Below the pieces are notes generated by a model. It searched no databases and was not told the DNA's origin. It was given only the letters and a program-made list of their open reading frames with translations. A stretch of DNA of 64,000 bases from Halalkalicoccus jeotgali B3 (GTDB taxonomy: Archaea > Halobacteriota > Halobacteria > Halobacteriales > Halalkalicoccaceae), in the NCBI RefSeq assembly GCF_000196895.1, contig NC_014297.1:1054001-1118000 (forward strand), given 5' to 3'. Position 1 is the stretch's first letter. Every line of letters begins with the position of its first letter. The position numbers and the translations under genes were made by a program. Below, piece by piece: positions 34,442-43,313 of the stretch.

Positions 34442-35689
34442 ATGCCACGCGCGCTGGTCGTCGCCGACGACCTCACCGGCGCGACCGACACTGCCCACGC
34501 GTTCGCGACGCGGGGCTACGAGACGGCGGTGCAGGTCGATCCGAACCGAACGGCCCCCGAGTCGACCGTCCTCGCGGTGAACACCGACTCGCGCTATGTC
34601 GACCCCGAAACCGCCGCCGGGCGGGTGCGCCGGGCGATCGCCGGGAGCGACGCCCGACTCGTCTACAAGAAAGTCGACTCGACGCTGCGGGGGAACGTCG
34701 AACGCGAGGTCGACGCCGCCATCGAAGCCGGGGGGTTCGACCTCGCGCTCGTCGCGCCCGCCGCCCCCGCCGTCGGGCGACTGACCGCCTGCGGCGCCCA
34801 CCTCGTCGACGGCCGCCTGCTCTCGGAGACCGAGTACGCGGACGATCCCAACCCGCCTCCCAGCGCCCGCCCGGCGGCGCTGTTCGAGGGGGCGACTCGA
34901 CCGGTCGAACGCATCGGGATCGAGGTCGTCGCAAGCGGTCCCGAACCCGTCCGGGAGACGCTCGCCGCCGTCCGGACCGGTGCGGTGGTCACCTGCGACG
35001 CGACCCACGACCGGCACCTCGCGGCGCTGGGGCGGGCGGGTCGGGAACTCGACCGCTCGGTGCTCTACGTCGGCAGTTCGGGTCTCGCCGAGCACGTCGC
35101 CCTCCCGGTCGATCCCGGCACCCCGCGTCCCACCGCGACCGGCGACGGGGGGGCACTCGGGATCGTCGGCAGCGTCAGCGAGACGAGCCTCGCACAGATC
35201 GCTGCGCTCCCGGCCGAATGGGTGCTCGCGATCGATCCCGAGGCCCTGCTTTCCGATCCCGAGCGCGCGGGCCGAGAGGCGGGTCGGCGGGCCACGGCAC
35301 GCCTCGCAACCGGCGAGCACGCCGTCGTGACGGCCGCGCCGGATCGCGAAACGGTCGGGCGAACCCTCGAACTCGGTCGCGAACGGGGACTGACTGGCAA
35401 GGCGATCCGTACGCGGGTCGCGACGGCGCTCGCGGGCGCGGCGCGCCCGGCCGTCGCCGAGGCGGCGGGACTGTTCGTCACCGGCGGGGACGTCGCGATG
35501 GCCGCTTTCGACCGGCTCGGAGTGCGGGCGCTCTCGCTGTCGGGGGCGGACATCGAGGCCGGGATCCCGATCGGGCGGATCGACGGCGGACCCGCAGACG
35601 GTGTGGCGGTCGTCACCAAAGCCGGCGGGTTCGGAGGCGAGGTGACGGTAATTAACTGCCTGCGGACCCTCGGTGAGGACCATGAGTAA
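34442..35689 (+). CDS. DUF1537-family four-carbon acid sugar kinase
   Basis: A 415-residue kinase of the OtnK/DtnK family: MPRALVVADDLTGATDTAHA at the N-terminus, YKKVDSTLRGN in the substrate-binding domain, and a C-terminal nucleotide-binding half with VTGGDVAMAAF. Relatives phosphorylate D-threonate, D-erythronate or 3-oxo-tetronate on C4. It is followed by an overlapping PdxA-type dehydrogenase, the pairing that converts the phosphate to dihydroxyacetone phosphate in bacteria. The substrate is inferred from that pairing. Confidence 0.82.
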   Translation: MPRALVVADDLTGATDTAHAFATRGYETAVQVDPNRTAPESTVLAVNTDSRYVDPETAAGRVRRAIAGSDARLVYKKVDSTLRGNVEREVDAAIEAGGFDLALVAPAAPAVGRLTACGAHLVDGRLLSETEYADDPNPPPSARPAALFEGATRPVERIGIEVVASGPEPVRETLAAVRTGAVVTCDATHDRHLAALGRAGRELDRSVLYVGSSGLAEHVALPVDPGTPRPTATGDGGALGIVGSVSETSLAQIAALPAEWVLAIDPEALLSDPERAGREAGRRATARLATGEHAVVTAAPDRETVGRTLELGRERGLTGKAIRTRVATALAGAARPAVAEAAGLFVTGGDVAMAAFDRLGVRALSLSGADIEAGIPIGRIDGGPADGVAVVTKAGGFGGEVTVINCLRTLGEDHE

Positions 35690-36704
35690 GCCCACGGTCG
35701 GGATCACGATGGGCGATCCCGCCGGGATCGGCCCGGAGATCGTCGTCAAGGGATATCGCGAGCTTCGAGCGGCGGCCGACGTGCTGGTGATCGGCGACGC
35801 CGACGTCGTCGAGAGCGCCCGCGGGATCTGTGGGTCGGATCTGGGTGTCGAGCGGATCGCTTCGCCGACCGAGGCGACCTTCAGCCCGGACGCGATCCCC
35901 GTCCTCGATCTCGACAACGTCGGCGATCTAGAGCGGGGCGTGGTCCGCGAGGACTACGGACGAGCGAGCCTCGGGTACGTCGAGCGGGCCATCGAACTCG
36001 CGCAGGCGGGCGAGATCGACGCGATGACCACCGCCCCGATCAACAAGCAGTCGACGAAACTCGCGGGCAGCGAACATGCGGGCCATACGGGGATGCTCGC
36101 CGACTACACCGACACCGAGAACTACTCGATGATGCTGATCGAGGACGACCTCAGAGTGACCCACGTCAGCACCCACGTCCCCCTTCGGGAGGCCTGCGAC
36201 CTCGTTGGCGAGGAGGTCGTCCTCGACACCGTCCGCGTGACCGACGAGGCGCTTCGCGAGTTGGGCGTCGAGGAGCCGACAGTGGCGGTCGCGGGGCTCA
36301 ACCCCCACGCCAGCGACGGCGGGTTGCTCGGCGCGGAGGATGGCGACGAAATCGAACCGGCCGTTTCGCGCGCCCGCGAGGAGGGGATCGACGCGTTCGG
36401 GCCCGAATCGCCCGACACGGTCTACGTGCAGGCCGCCCGTGGCGCCGCGGACTGTGTCGTTTCGATGTACCACGACCAGGGTCACATCCCGATCAAGATG
36501 CTCGGCTTCGCCGAGGGCGGCGCAGTCTCGGGCGTCAACGTCACGATCGGCCTCCCGATCGTCAGGACGAGCGTCGATCACGGCACCGCCTTCGACATCG
36601 CGGGCGAGGGAATCGCCAGCGAGCGGAGCCTGCTCGACGCCGTAGCGGTCGCAGGCAAGATGGCCCGAGACCGGACGCGCGCCGAGGCGGGTGAGGGCGC
36701 GTGA
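35682..36704 (+). CDS. PdxA2-type 4-phospho-tetronate dehydrogenase
   Basis: A 340-residue member of the PdxA family: VGITMGDPAGIGPE at the N-terminus, metal-site histidines in SEHAGHTGM and STHVPLREA, and YHDQGHIPIK near the C-terminus. PdxA2 enzymes oxidise 4-phospho-D-threonate or -erythronate, with decarboxylation to dihydroxyacetone phosphate. Vitamin B6 PdxA is less likely because the gene sits between a DUF1537 kinase and an epimerase-like protein. The start at 35682 overlaps the kinase stop by 8 nt and the stop overlaps the next start by 4 nt. Confidence 0.85.
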   Translation: MSKPTVGITMGDPAGIGPEIVVKGYRELRAAADVLVIGDADVVESARGICGSDLGVERIASPTEATFSPDAIPVLDLDNVGDLERGVVREDYGRASLGYVERAIELAQAGEIDAMTTAPINKQSTKLAGSEHAGHTGMLADYTDTENYSMMLIEDDLRVTHVSTHVPLREACDLVGEEVVLDTVRVTDEALRELGVEEPTVAVAGLNPHASDGGLLGAEDGDEIEPAVSRAREEGIDAFGPESPDTVYVQAARGAADCVVSMYHDQGHIPIKMLGFAEGGAVSGVNVTIGLPIVRTSVDHGTAFDIAGEGIASERSLLDAVAVAGKMARDRTRAEAGEGA

Positions 36705-38005
36705 ACCTCGAATTTCCCGACGCCGAGACGCTTCGGGGAGCCAACGACGTCGATCCCGAGGACCTGCCCCGCTTCGCACGCGCGACCCGCGAGCGCGACC
36801 TCGATTCGATCGAGGACGTCGATGCGGCCGCCCGGCAGGCCGTCGCCGACCTCCCGCTCGACGCGCTCGATCCCGGTGCGGAGGTCGCGATCACCGCCGG
36901 GAGTCGCGGCATTCACGACATGCCCGCACTGTTAGCGGCGGCCGTCGACGACCTGCGCGAGCGGGGGTTCGAGCCCTCGGTGATCGCCGCGATGGGTTCG
37001 CATGGCGGGGCGACCAGCGATGGGCAACGCGAGACGCTCGACGCGCTCGGGATCTCCGAGGACCGTCTGGGGTGTGCGATCCACACCTCGATGGCGGTCG
37101 CCGAAGTCGGACGCGATAGTCTGGATCGGCCGGTCTACGTCGCCGAGGACGCCCTCGACATGGACGCGGTGATCCTCGCGAACCGGATCAAACCCCACAC
37201 CGACTTTCATGGACCGGTCGAGAGCGGGCTGTGTAAGATCGCGGTGATCGGGCTGGGCAAGCATCGCGGCGCCGAATCGCTGCACAACGCCGGGTTAGCG
37301 TCGGATTTCAGCGAGGTCATCCGGGAGCGAGCCGAGTTAATCATCGAGAACAGTCCCGTCGTGGGCGGGATCGGCCTGATAGAGGACGCCGCCGACAGGG
37401 CGACCCACATCGAGGGTGTTCCTGCGAATCGGATCACCGAACGGGAGCCCGAACTGCTCGACCGAGCGCGCGAGGAACTCCCGACCCTCCCCGTTTCCGA
37501 CCTCGACTTTCTCGTACTCGACGAGATCGGCAAGGAGGTCTCGGGGACCGGCATGGACACCAACGTGATCGGGCGGGTGCTCTTTCACGGCGAGGCCGAA
37601 CCCGAGTCTCCGAGTATCACCCGGATCTACGCCCGGTCGATCACGCCCGCCTCCCACGGCAACGGGCTGGGGCTCGGTCTCGCGGACTTCGTTCACCAGG
37701 GCGTCGTCGCGGACCTCGAACTCTCCGATATGTACGTCAACATCGTCACCAGCGGGGAACCCACCCGGGCGCGCATCCCCTTTACCGTTCCCGATGATCT
37801 GACTGCGCTCATGCTGGCGTGCTCGACGACAGGGGTGGCGGACCCCGCCGACCTGCGGGTCGCCCGGATCGAGAACACGATGGAGCCCGACGAACTGCTG
37901 GTCTCGGAACCCGTCGCCCGCGAGTTGGACGGTCGCGAGGACGTCTCGGTCGGTTCGCTCGAACCGCTCGGATACGAGGACGGAACGTTCGCGCCGTTCG
38001 GGTGA
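36701..38005 (+). CDS. LarA-like (lactate racemase/2-hydroxyacid epimerase) family protein
   Basis: A 434-residue protein, close to the 424 of LarA. It starts with GTG at 36701. Family features: AGSRGIHDMP, AAMGSHGGATSDGQ, then NRIKPHTDFHGPVESGLCK and GLGKHRGAESLH, which supply the histidines and lysines used by LarA to bind the nickel-pincer cofactor. LarA relatives racemise lactate, malate or epimerise longer 2-hydroxyacids. Within this operon it probably inverts C2 of a four-carbon or similar sugar acid so that it can enter the kinase/dehydrogenase route. LarB/C/E cofactor genes are not in this window. Confidence 0.75.
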   Translation: MNLEFPDAETLRGANDVDPEDLPRFARATRERDLDSIEDVDAAARQAVADLPLDALDPGAEVAITAGSRGIHDMPALLAAAVDDLRERGFEPSVIAAMGSHGGATSDGQRETLDALGISEDRLGCAIHTSMAVAEVGRDSLDRPVYVAEDALDMDAVILANRIKPHTDFHGPVESGLCKIAVIGLGKHRGAESLHNAGLASDFSEVIRERAELIIENSPVVGGIGLIEDAADRATHIEGVPANRITEREPELLDRAREELPTLPVSDLDFLVLDEIGKEVSGTGMDTNVIGRVLFHGEAEPESPSITRIYARSITPASHGNGLGLGLADFVHQGVVADLELSDMYVNIVTSGEPTRARIPFTVPDDLTALMLACSTTGVADPADLRVARIENTMEPDELLVSEPVARELDGREDVSVGSLEPLGYEDGTFAPFG

Positions 38006-38054
38006 CGTTACCGGGACGCCAAGTTCTTTGAGCGTGCTCCTCGGATCGGGACGT

Positions 38055-38942
38055 ATGCCGACACTTGACAGCTCGTTCACCGGCGTCCTGTGCCCCATCG
38101 TCACGCCACTCGACGACGGCGAGGTCGACGAGGAAGCGCTCGCATCGCTCACCCAGTTCATTCTAGAGGGCGGCGTCGACGGCCTCTTTCCCTGTGGCAC
38201 CACCGGCGAGTTCGCCAGCCTCGCGCCCGAACAGCGCAGCCAGGTCATCGGTACCGTCGCCGAGGTTGCGGGTGATGCGCCCGTGATCGCCGGCGCGGCC
38301 GCCACGAGCGTCCCCGAAACCCTCGAACGCATCGAGGAGGCCGAGGCCGCCGGCGCCGACGCCGCCGCGATCGTCGGGCCCTACTTCCACACCGCCAACG
38401 CCGCCGGAGGCACCCAGCAGTACTTCGAGGCGGTCGCCGACGAGAGCGCTCTGCCGCTCTATCTGTATAACATCCCGATGTACGTCGGCGACGGGATCGA
38501 CGCCGAGACGGTAGGTGCGCTCGCCGAACACGACTCGATCCGCGGGATGAAAGACACCAGCGGCGACCTCTCGTATTTCCTCTCGGTGGATCGTCAGACC
38601 CCCGAGGAGTTCGTCCTCTTCCAAGGCTTTGACACCCTGCTTGTGCCAGCCCTGCGGATGGGCTCGAACGGTGGCGTCCACGCGCTCGGAAACGTCATCC
38701 CCGAGGTTTTTGCCGAACTGCTCGATTCTGCCGACGCCGAGCGCGGCGCCGAACTCCAGCGCGAGGCGATCGCGCCGCTGTTCGAACTCTGCGTGGAGTA
38801 CGGCTTCGCCCCGGCGACGAAGGCCGCACTGGTCCATCGGGACGTGATTCCCTCGGATGCGGTCAAGCCCCCGCTGGTCTCGCTCGATGAAGAGGCCCGT
38901 GCGGAGATCGGCGAGGCCGTCGATCGGGCGCTCGACGTCTGA
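38055..38942 (+). CDS. Dihydrodipicolinate synthase-family aldolase
   Basis: A 295-residue class I aldolase of the DapA/NanA/KdgA superfamily: CGTTGEFASLAPEQR loop, catalytic Tyr in YLYNIPMY (Y138) and Schiff-base Lys in GMKDTSGD (K166). The start at 38055 lies 49 nt after the LarA-like gene. In haloarchaea relatives cleave 2-keto-3-deoxy sugar acids, or serve as DapA. Placement at the end of the sugar-acid set suggests cleavage of a 2-keto acid intermediate. A lysine biosynthetic role is less likely. Confidence 0.78.
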   Translation: MPTLDSSFTGVLCPIVTPLDDGEVDEEALASLTQFILEGGVDGLFPCGTTGEFASLAPEQRSQVIGTVAEVAGDAPVIAGAAATSVPETLERIEEAEAAGADAAAIVGPYFHTANAAGGTQQYFEAVADESALPLYLYNIPMYVGDGIDAETVGALAEHDSIRGMKDTSGDLSYFLSVDRQTPEEFVLFQGFDTLLVPALRMGSNGGVHALGNVIPEVFAELLDSADAERGAELQREAIAPLFELCVEYGFAPATKAALVHRDVIPSDAVKPPLVSLDEEARAEIGEAVDRALDV

Positions 38943-38946
38943 CCAG

Positions 38947-40311
38947 TTACGTCAGCGGGAACAGCGTCGAGAGGATCAACACGACCGTGATTCCGGTGAT
39001 CGACATGACGAAGTTCACCGCCGAGAAGGTCTTGAACGTCTCCGCCTGCGTGATACCCGAAACTTCCTTGACGATCCAGTAGCCGCTGTCGTTGTACCAC
39101 GCAAAGAGCATCCCGCCGGTGCCGACGGCCATCATCATCCAGACCGGATGCACCCCCGCCCCGCCCGTCAGCGGCGCCATGATCGCCGCGCCGGTGAGGA
39201 TCGCGACGGTTCCCGACCCCTGTGCGACGCGGATCAGACCGGCGATCAGCCATCCCGTGAGAAGGAGCGGAATGCCGACCTCGCCGAGCCCCTCGGCGAT
39301 GTAATCGCCGATGCCGGCCGTCTGGAGCATCGCGCCGAACGCACCGCCCGCGGCCGTGATCGCGATGATGTTCCCGCCGCTTTTGAGCGCCTCCGTCAGT
39401 TCGTCGCCGAGGGCTTCCTTATCGAGGTCGCTCATTCGATAGAACGTCCCCGTCGCGGCGAGCGCAGCCAGCGTCAGCGCGATGTTCGGATCGCCGAAAA
39501 ACCCCGTCGCCGAGAGGATCGACGAGCCCTCCGGGACCGCGACGCCGGCGATCGTGTTCGCGGCGATCAATGCCACGGGCAACGCGATCGGTAGCGACGA
39601 CTCGGCCAACCCCGGCAGTTCGGCCGTCGATTTGTCCGCCGTCTCCTGAATACTCTCGCTGGTCGTGCCCATCGCCTCCCGGAGCGGAATGTCCATTCGC
39701 TGATCGATCCACCGCCCGTAGACGACCCCGCCAACGAGCGTCGTCGGGAGGGCAACTGACATGCCGACGAGGATCGCGAGACCGAGATCGACGTTCAGTT
39801 CCGCGGCCATCGCCAGTGGGCCGGGCGTCGGCGGGACGAGCATGTGTGTGCCGAGCGCACCGGCGCCAAGCACCGAGATGTAGATCGCGTACTTCCCCCC
39901 GGTCCGTGCGCGCATCGACCGGCCGATCGGCGCGAGCAGGTAGAACACGTTGTCGAAAAAGACCGGGATCGAGAGGACGTAGCTGCTTCCGAGCAGCGCG
40001 AACTCGGAGTTGTCCTTGCCGGTGAGGCCGAGGAACCCCCGAACGATACGCTCGGCGGCGCCACTTTCCATCAGCGTCTTGCCGATGATCGCCGCCATCA
40101 GGATCGGGATCCCGATCCCGACCAGTATCTCGCCGAACGCCTCCGCCGTCGTCGTCGGTACGTCCACGATCGGCACCTCGGTCGTGACGATCCCGACGAC
40201 GAACGTCGCGATGATCAACCCGACAAACGCGGGCAGTTTCAACCAGACGAGCAACAGGACGACGGTCAACAACCCCACGGCGAACGGGATCAACGGGTTT
40301 TCGAGCACCAT
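38947..40311 (-). CDS. GntP-family gluconate/hydroxyacid permease
   Basis: A 454-residue protein with about 12-14 hydrophobic segments and GntP family features such as SIPVFFDNVFYLLAP and MLVPPTPGPLAMA. GntP proteins import gluconate or related hydroxyacids with protons. It is convergent with the aldolase gene (4 nt between stops). The start at 40311 is chosen because the additional N-terminal residues from 40359 are translated operator DNA. It is presumably the uptake system for the acid degraded by the adjacent operon. Confidence 0.85.
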   Translation of the reverse strand: MVLENPLIPFAVGLLTVVLLLVWLKLPAFVGLIIATFVVGIVTTEVPIVDVPTTTAEAFGEILVGIGIPILMAAIIGKTLMESGAAERIVRGFLGLTGKDNSEFALLGSSYVLSIPVFFDNVFYLLAPIGRSMRARTGGKYAIYISVLGAGALGTHMLVPPTPGPLAMAAELNVDLGLAILVGMSVALPTTLVGGVVYGRWIDQRMDIPLREAMGTTSESIQETADKSTAELPGLAESSLPIALPVALIAANTIAGVAVPEGSSILSATGFFGDPNIALTLAALAATGTFYRMSDLDKEALGDELTEALKSGGNIIAITAAGGAFGAMLQTAGIGDYIAEGLGEVGIPLLLTGWLIAGLIRVAQGSGTVAILTGAAIMAPLTGGAGVHPVWMMMAVGTGGMLFAWYNDSGYWIVKEVSGITQAETFKTFSAVNFVMSITGITVVLILSTLFPLT

Positions 40312-40314
40312 TTT

Positions 40315-40346
40315 CCATGAGTAATGATACCATGGGTAATAAATAT
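40315..40346 (-). promoter_or_regulatory. gntP promoter with tandem operator-like repeat
   Basis: Read on the minus strand, a TATA box (TATTTATTACC, about 40338-40346) is followed by two direct copies of ATTACYCATGG, at 40330-40340 and 40315-40325, 15 bp apart with one mismatch. They lie between the TATA box and the ATG at 40311, exactly where a bound repressor would block initiation. This is likely the site for a sugar-acid responsive regulator, not identified in the window. Confidence 0.55.
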
Positions 40347-40360
40347 GAGGTGCGAACACG

Positions 40361-40410
40361 CCGTCGTCATTCGATTACGTACACGACGGTGGACTGACCG
40401 GTAGAAATAA
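40361..40410 (+). promoter_or_regulatory. Inverted repeat and TATA box of the reductoisomerase-like gene
   Basis: CCGTCGT (40361-40367) and ACGACGG (40383-40389) form a 7-bp inverted repeat with a 15-nt spacer between the two divergent promoters. TAGAAATAA at 40402-40410 is a TATA-like box that would start transcription near 40432, giving a leaderless transcript from the GTG at 40435. Confidence 0.4.
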
Positions 40411-40434
40411 GCGACTGTGATCTAGGGTTCGTGT

Positions 40435-41442
40435 GTGACAGAGACAACCATATACGACGACTCGGATGCCGACCTCTCGGTGCTCGAGGGCGCGACCGTG
40501 GCGATGATCGGCTACGGGAACCAGGGGCGCTCTCAGGCGCTCAACCTGCGCGACTCGGGCGTCGAGGTGGTCGTAGGGAATCGCGGCGACGAGTACCGCG
40601 AGCGGATCGAGGACGACGGCTTCGAGGCGCTCTCGATCGCGGACGCGGCCGAGCGCGGCGACGTGATCTGTCTGCTCATCCCCGACGAGGTCGCCCCCGA
40701 CGTATTCGACGCGGAGATCGAACCCGGACTCGAGGAGGGGAACACGGTCTACGTCTCGCATGGCTACAACCTCACCTACGACCTGTTACAGCCCCCCGAG
40801 ACCACCGACGTCGTGCTCGTCGCGCCGCGCATGGGTGGGTGGGCCGTCCGGGAACTCTACGAGTCGGGCGAGGGGTTCCCGAGCGTGCTGGCAGTCGAGC
40901 AGGACTACACGGGGGACGCGAAGGCCATTGCACTGGCGATGGCGAAGGGGATCGGCTCGACGCAGGCGGGGGTGGTCGAGGGGACCGCGGACATGGAGAC
41001 GAAGATCGACTTGCTTTCCGAGCAGGCGCTTCTCCCGATCATGATGGCCGCGATGACCACGAAGTTCGAGGTGGAAGTCGCCCACGGGATCCCCCCGGAG
41101 ATCGTCATGTCCGAACTGTACCTCTCTTATGAGATGGCCGAGATCTTCGAGGAGATGGCCGAACGGGGCTACCTCGGCCAGCTTCCATTTCACTCGCGAA
41201 CGAGCCAGTACGGCCAGCTCAGCCGCTTTGATCAGTTCGACGCCGAACCGCTGCGGGAGTTCTACGAAGAACAGCTCCAGGGGATCGATAACGGGTCGTT
41301 CGCCCGCGAGTGGAGCGCCGAGCAGGACCTCGACCGCCCGGGATTGAAACGCCTCTACAAGAAGTACCGTGAATCCGCGTTCTTCGAGGCCGAACGCGAG
41401 ACGATGGAGCGACTCGACTTCGGGGCCGAAGACGGCACGTGA
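40435..41442 (+). CDS. Ketol-acid reductoisomerase paralogue (IlvC-like)
   Basis: A 335-residue protein starting with GTG. The N-terminal Rossmann motif is IGYGNQGRSQALNLRDSG, and the catalytic histidine is kept in SHGYNL (H109). The metal ligands D192 and E196 are kept in IDLLSEQALL. In the C-terminal knot, however, the two metal-binding glutamates are ELYLSYE, two residues further apart than the usual ECLHE, and the normal KGPGH loop is replaced by RMGGW. It is probably a distinct reductase/isomerase acting on another hydroxyketo acid, rather than the branched-chain enzyme. It is divergent from the GntP permease. Confidence 0.75.
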   Translation: MTETTIYDDSDADLSVLEGATVAMIGYGNQGRSQALNLRDSGVEVVVGNRGDEYRERIEDDGFEALSIADAAERGDVICLLIPDEVAPDVFDAEIEPGLEEGNTVYVSHGYNLTYDLLQPPETTDVVLVAPRMGGWAVRELYESGEGFPSVLAVEQDYTGDAKAIALAMAKGIGSTQAGVVEGTADMETKIDLLSEQALLPIMMAAMTTKFEVEVAHGIPPEIVMSELYLSYEMAEIFEEMAERGYLGQLPFHSRTSQYGQLSRFDQFDAEPLREFYEEQLQGIDNGSFAREWSAEQDLDRPGLKRLYKKYRESAFFEAERETMERLDFGAEDGT

Positions 41443-41541
41443 GACGATAGCGACCCGTTCGCCTCGCTTGCGACCCGTTCGACCGGGGTCCACCGCTTCG
41501 TCGCCCCAGTAGTTATGTCGGGGGTGGTCGATATAACAGCC

Positions 41542-42000
41542 ATGTACGAGACGATACTCGTGCCGACCGACGGGAGCCCCCAATCGAGGGAGGCTGCCGA
41601 CCACGCCCTCGAGATCGCCCGCCAGTTCGGAAGCACCGTCCACGCGCTGTACGTCCTCGACGACCGGGGGACCGGGCGCATGTCTCAAGCGGTTAACGAG
41701 CTCTCGCACGACTCCCCCGAGCGCAAGGAGATGGACCAGCGCCACGAGGAGGCCGGCGCGGAACTGACCGACGAGATCGTCGAGCGGGCCCGCGAGGCGG
41801 GGGTGGACGCCGAAAGCGTCGTCCGGAGCGGTGACCCCGCCGAGACGATCACCGACTACGCCGAGGAGCGGGGGATCGACCTCATCGTACTGGGTGCGCG
41901 CGGGCGAAGCGCGGTCGGGAAGTTCCTGCTGGGGGACGTCGCCGGCAAGGTCGCGCGCCACGCCACGACGCCCGTGATGCTGATCCGACCCGACGAGTAG
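41542..42000 (+). CDS. Universal stress protein (UspA family)
   Basis: A 152-residue one-domain Usp: MYETILVPTDGSPQSREAAD at the N-terminus and the ATP-binding loop GARGRSAVGKFLLGDVAGKV near the C-terminus (G-2x-G-9x-G-S/T type). The start at 41542 is the usual one. An in-frame ATG upstream is ignored. It lies alone between metabolic genes. The role is stress adaptation by family resemblance. Confidence 0.9.
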   Translation: MYETILVPTDGSPQSREAADHALEIARQFGSTVHALYVLDDRGTGRMSQAVNELSHDSPERKEMDQRHEEAGAELTDEIVERAREAGVDAESVVRSGDPAETITDYAEERGIDLIVLGARGRSAVGKFLLGDVAGKVARHATTPVMLIRPDE

Positions 42001-42052
42001 GCCGGTTGCCACCGCCGAAACGCCCTTCTCCCGCGTCCGCGAACCACCGGCG

Positions 42053-43018
42053 ATGACAGTTCGGGTGACCACCGGCGGCCGACTCCACTTCGGGTTTCAG
42101 AACCTCTCGCTGGCCCACGAACGCCTCTACGGGAGTCTGGGGCTCGCCCTCTCCGAACCCCGAGCGGTCGTCGAGTGTGCGTGCGCCGACGCGATCCGAG
42201 CGCAGCACCCGGACGCCGAGCGCTACGCCCGGCGCGCGGTCGAGATCCTCGACGTGCCCGGTGCGCACGTGACCGTCAACGAGGTGCTGCCGCGCCACGC
42301 CGGACTCGGCAGCGGCACGCAGCTCTCGCTTGCGGTCCTCGCGGGGATCGCCCGCGCGTACGGTCGCGAGCCGCGGATCGAGGACCGCGCCCCGCTGTTG
42401 GGTCGGGGCGGGCGAAGCGGCGTCGGGATCGCCACCTTCCGGGAGGGCGGATTCGTCTGTGATGGAGGCCACCCGGCGACGCGCTTTACCGCCGAACGTC
42501 CCCGCGACGGCACTTGGGAGGTCCCCCCGATCGTCGCGCGCCACCCGATCCCCGAGGAATGGCGATTCGTCCTCGTGATCCCCGACCTCGAACCCGGCAG
42601 AAGCGGCACTGAGGAGGACGCGGACATGCGGGCGGTCGTCGAGCGCGCCAGCCCCGCCGTCGCGGACGAGATCACGGCGATCGGCTCCCGACAGGTGTTG
42701 CCGGCGATCGTCGAGGAGGACCTCGCGACGTTCGGCGCGGGCGTCGCGGAGATCGGGCGACTCAACGGGGCGTGGTACGCGGACGCCCAGGGCGGGGTGT
42801 ATCGGCCGCCGATCGGGACGGTCGTACGCGAACTCGAGGCCGACCGCGCAGTAGTGGGTGCGGGCCAGTCGTCGTGGGGACCAGTCGTCTACGGCGTCAC
42901 CGATCGAGAAGGCGCCGCGGGTGCACGCGAGGCCGGCGAACGTGCACTCTCGCGGGCCGACATCGGGGGCAACGTACGTGTGGTCGCGGGTCGAAACACC
43001 GGCGCTCGAATCGACTGA
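42053..43018 (+). CDS. mptG: Beta-ribofuranosylaminobenzene 5'-phosphate synthase family protein
   Basis: A 321-residue GHMP-superfamily protein: VTTGGRLHFGFQNLSL at the N-terminus, the glycine-rich PRHAGLGSGTQLSLAV motif and C-terminal GAGQSSWGPVVYGV. RFAP synthase joins 4-aminobenzoate or 4-hydroxybenzoate with PRPP in methanopterin synthesis. Haloarchaea use folate-like cofactors and still carry relatives, so the precise product is uncertain. The gene stands alone. Confidence 0.72.
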   Translation: MTVRVTTGGRLHFGFQNLSLAHERLYGSLGLALSEPRAVVECACADAIRAQHPDAERYARRAVEILDVPGAHVTVNEVLPRHAGLGSGTQLSLAVLAGIARAYGREPRIEDRAPLLGRGGRSGVGIATFREGGFVCDGGHPATRFTAERPRDGTWEVPPIVARHPIPEEWRFVLVIPDLEPGRSGTEEDADMRAVVERASPAVADEITAIGSRQVLPAIVEEDLATFGAGVAEIGRLNGAWYADAQGGVYRPPIGTVVRELEADRAVVGAGQSSWGPVVYGVTDREGAAGAREAGERALSRADIGGNVRVVAGRNTGARID

Positions 43019-43023
43019 CGGTC

Positions 43024-43176
43024 TCAGGGCTGTTTGCTGTAGTCTTCCTCGCTCTCGTGTTCGGCCTCGCCGTGTTGTTCCAGTTCCTGCTGGCTGTCGA
43101 ATGTCTCGTCACAGATCGTACAGCGAAACTGGTCGGTTTCCTCGGTTTCCTCGTCCTCTCTGGGATCAGTTACCAT
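43024..43176 (-). CDS. C2H2 zinc-finger microprotein
   Basis: A 50-residue protein: an acidic N-terminus (TDPREDEETEETD), then a classical finger FRCTICDETFDSQQELEQH...H with CTIC and two histidines (about residues 18-40). The start at 43176 (MVTDPRE) is preferred over 43254. Haloarchaea carry many single-finger proteins of this kind. Some regulate colony or biofilm traits, but this one is unassigned. It is convergent with the mptG-like gene. Confidence 0.75.
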   Translation of the reverse strand: MVTDPREDEETEETDQFRCTICDETFDSQQELEQHGEAEHESEEDYSKQP

Positions 43177-43313
43177 GGGACAGCTTTCTACCCTAATGAT
43201 AATGAACTCCATACTTGCCGATGCAAGTGTGTTATATAATCTCACACGACACACCGGACGAAAATTGCCGGTTTCGGGGCCGTTGTGGGGCGGACTCGCA
43301 TAGGACTGCCATC

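Noticed and set aside
31394-35917. 1,507-codon frame antisense to the GH97 and kinase genes
   Set aside because: A shadow frame caused by GC-rich third positions. The plus strand encodes clear protein families and overlaps it fully.
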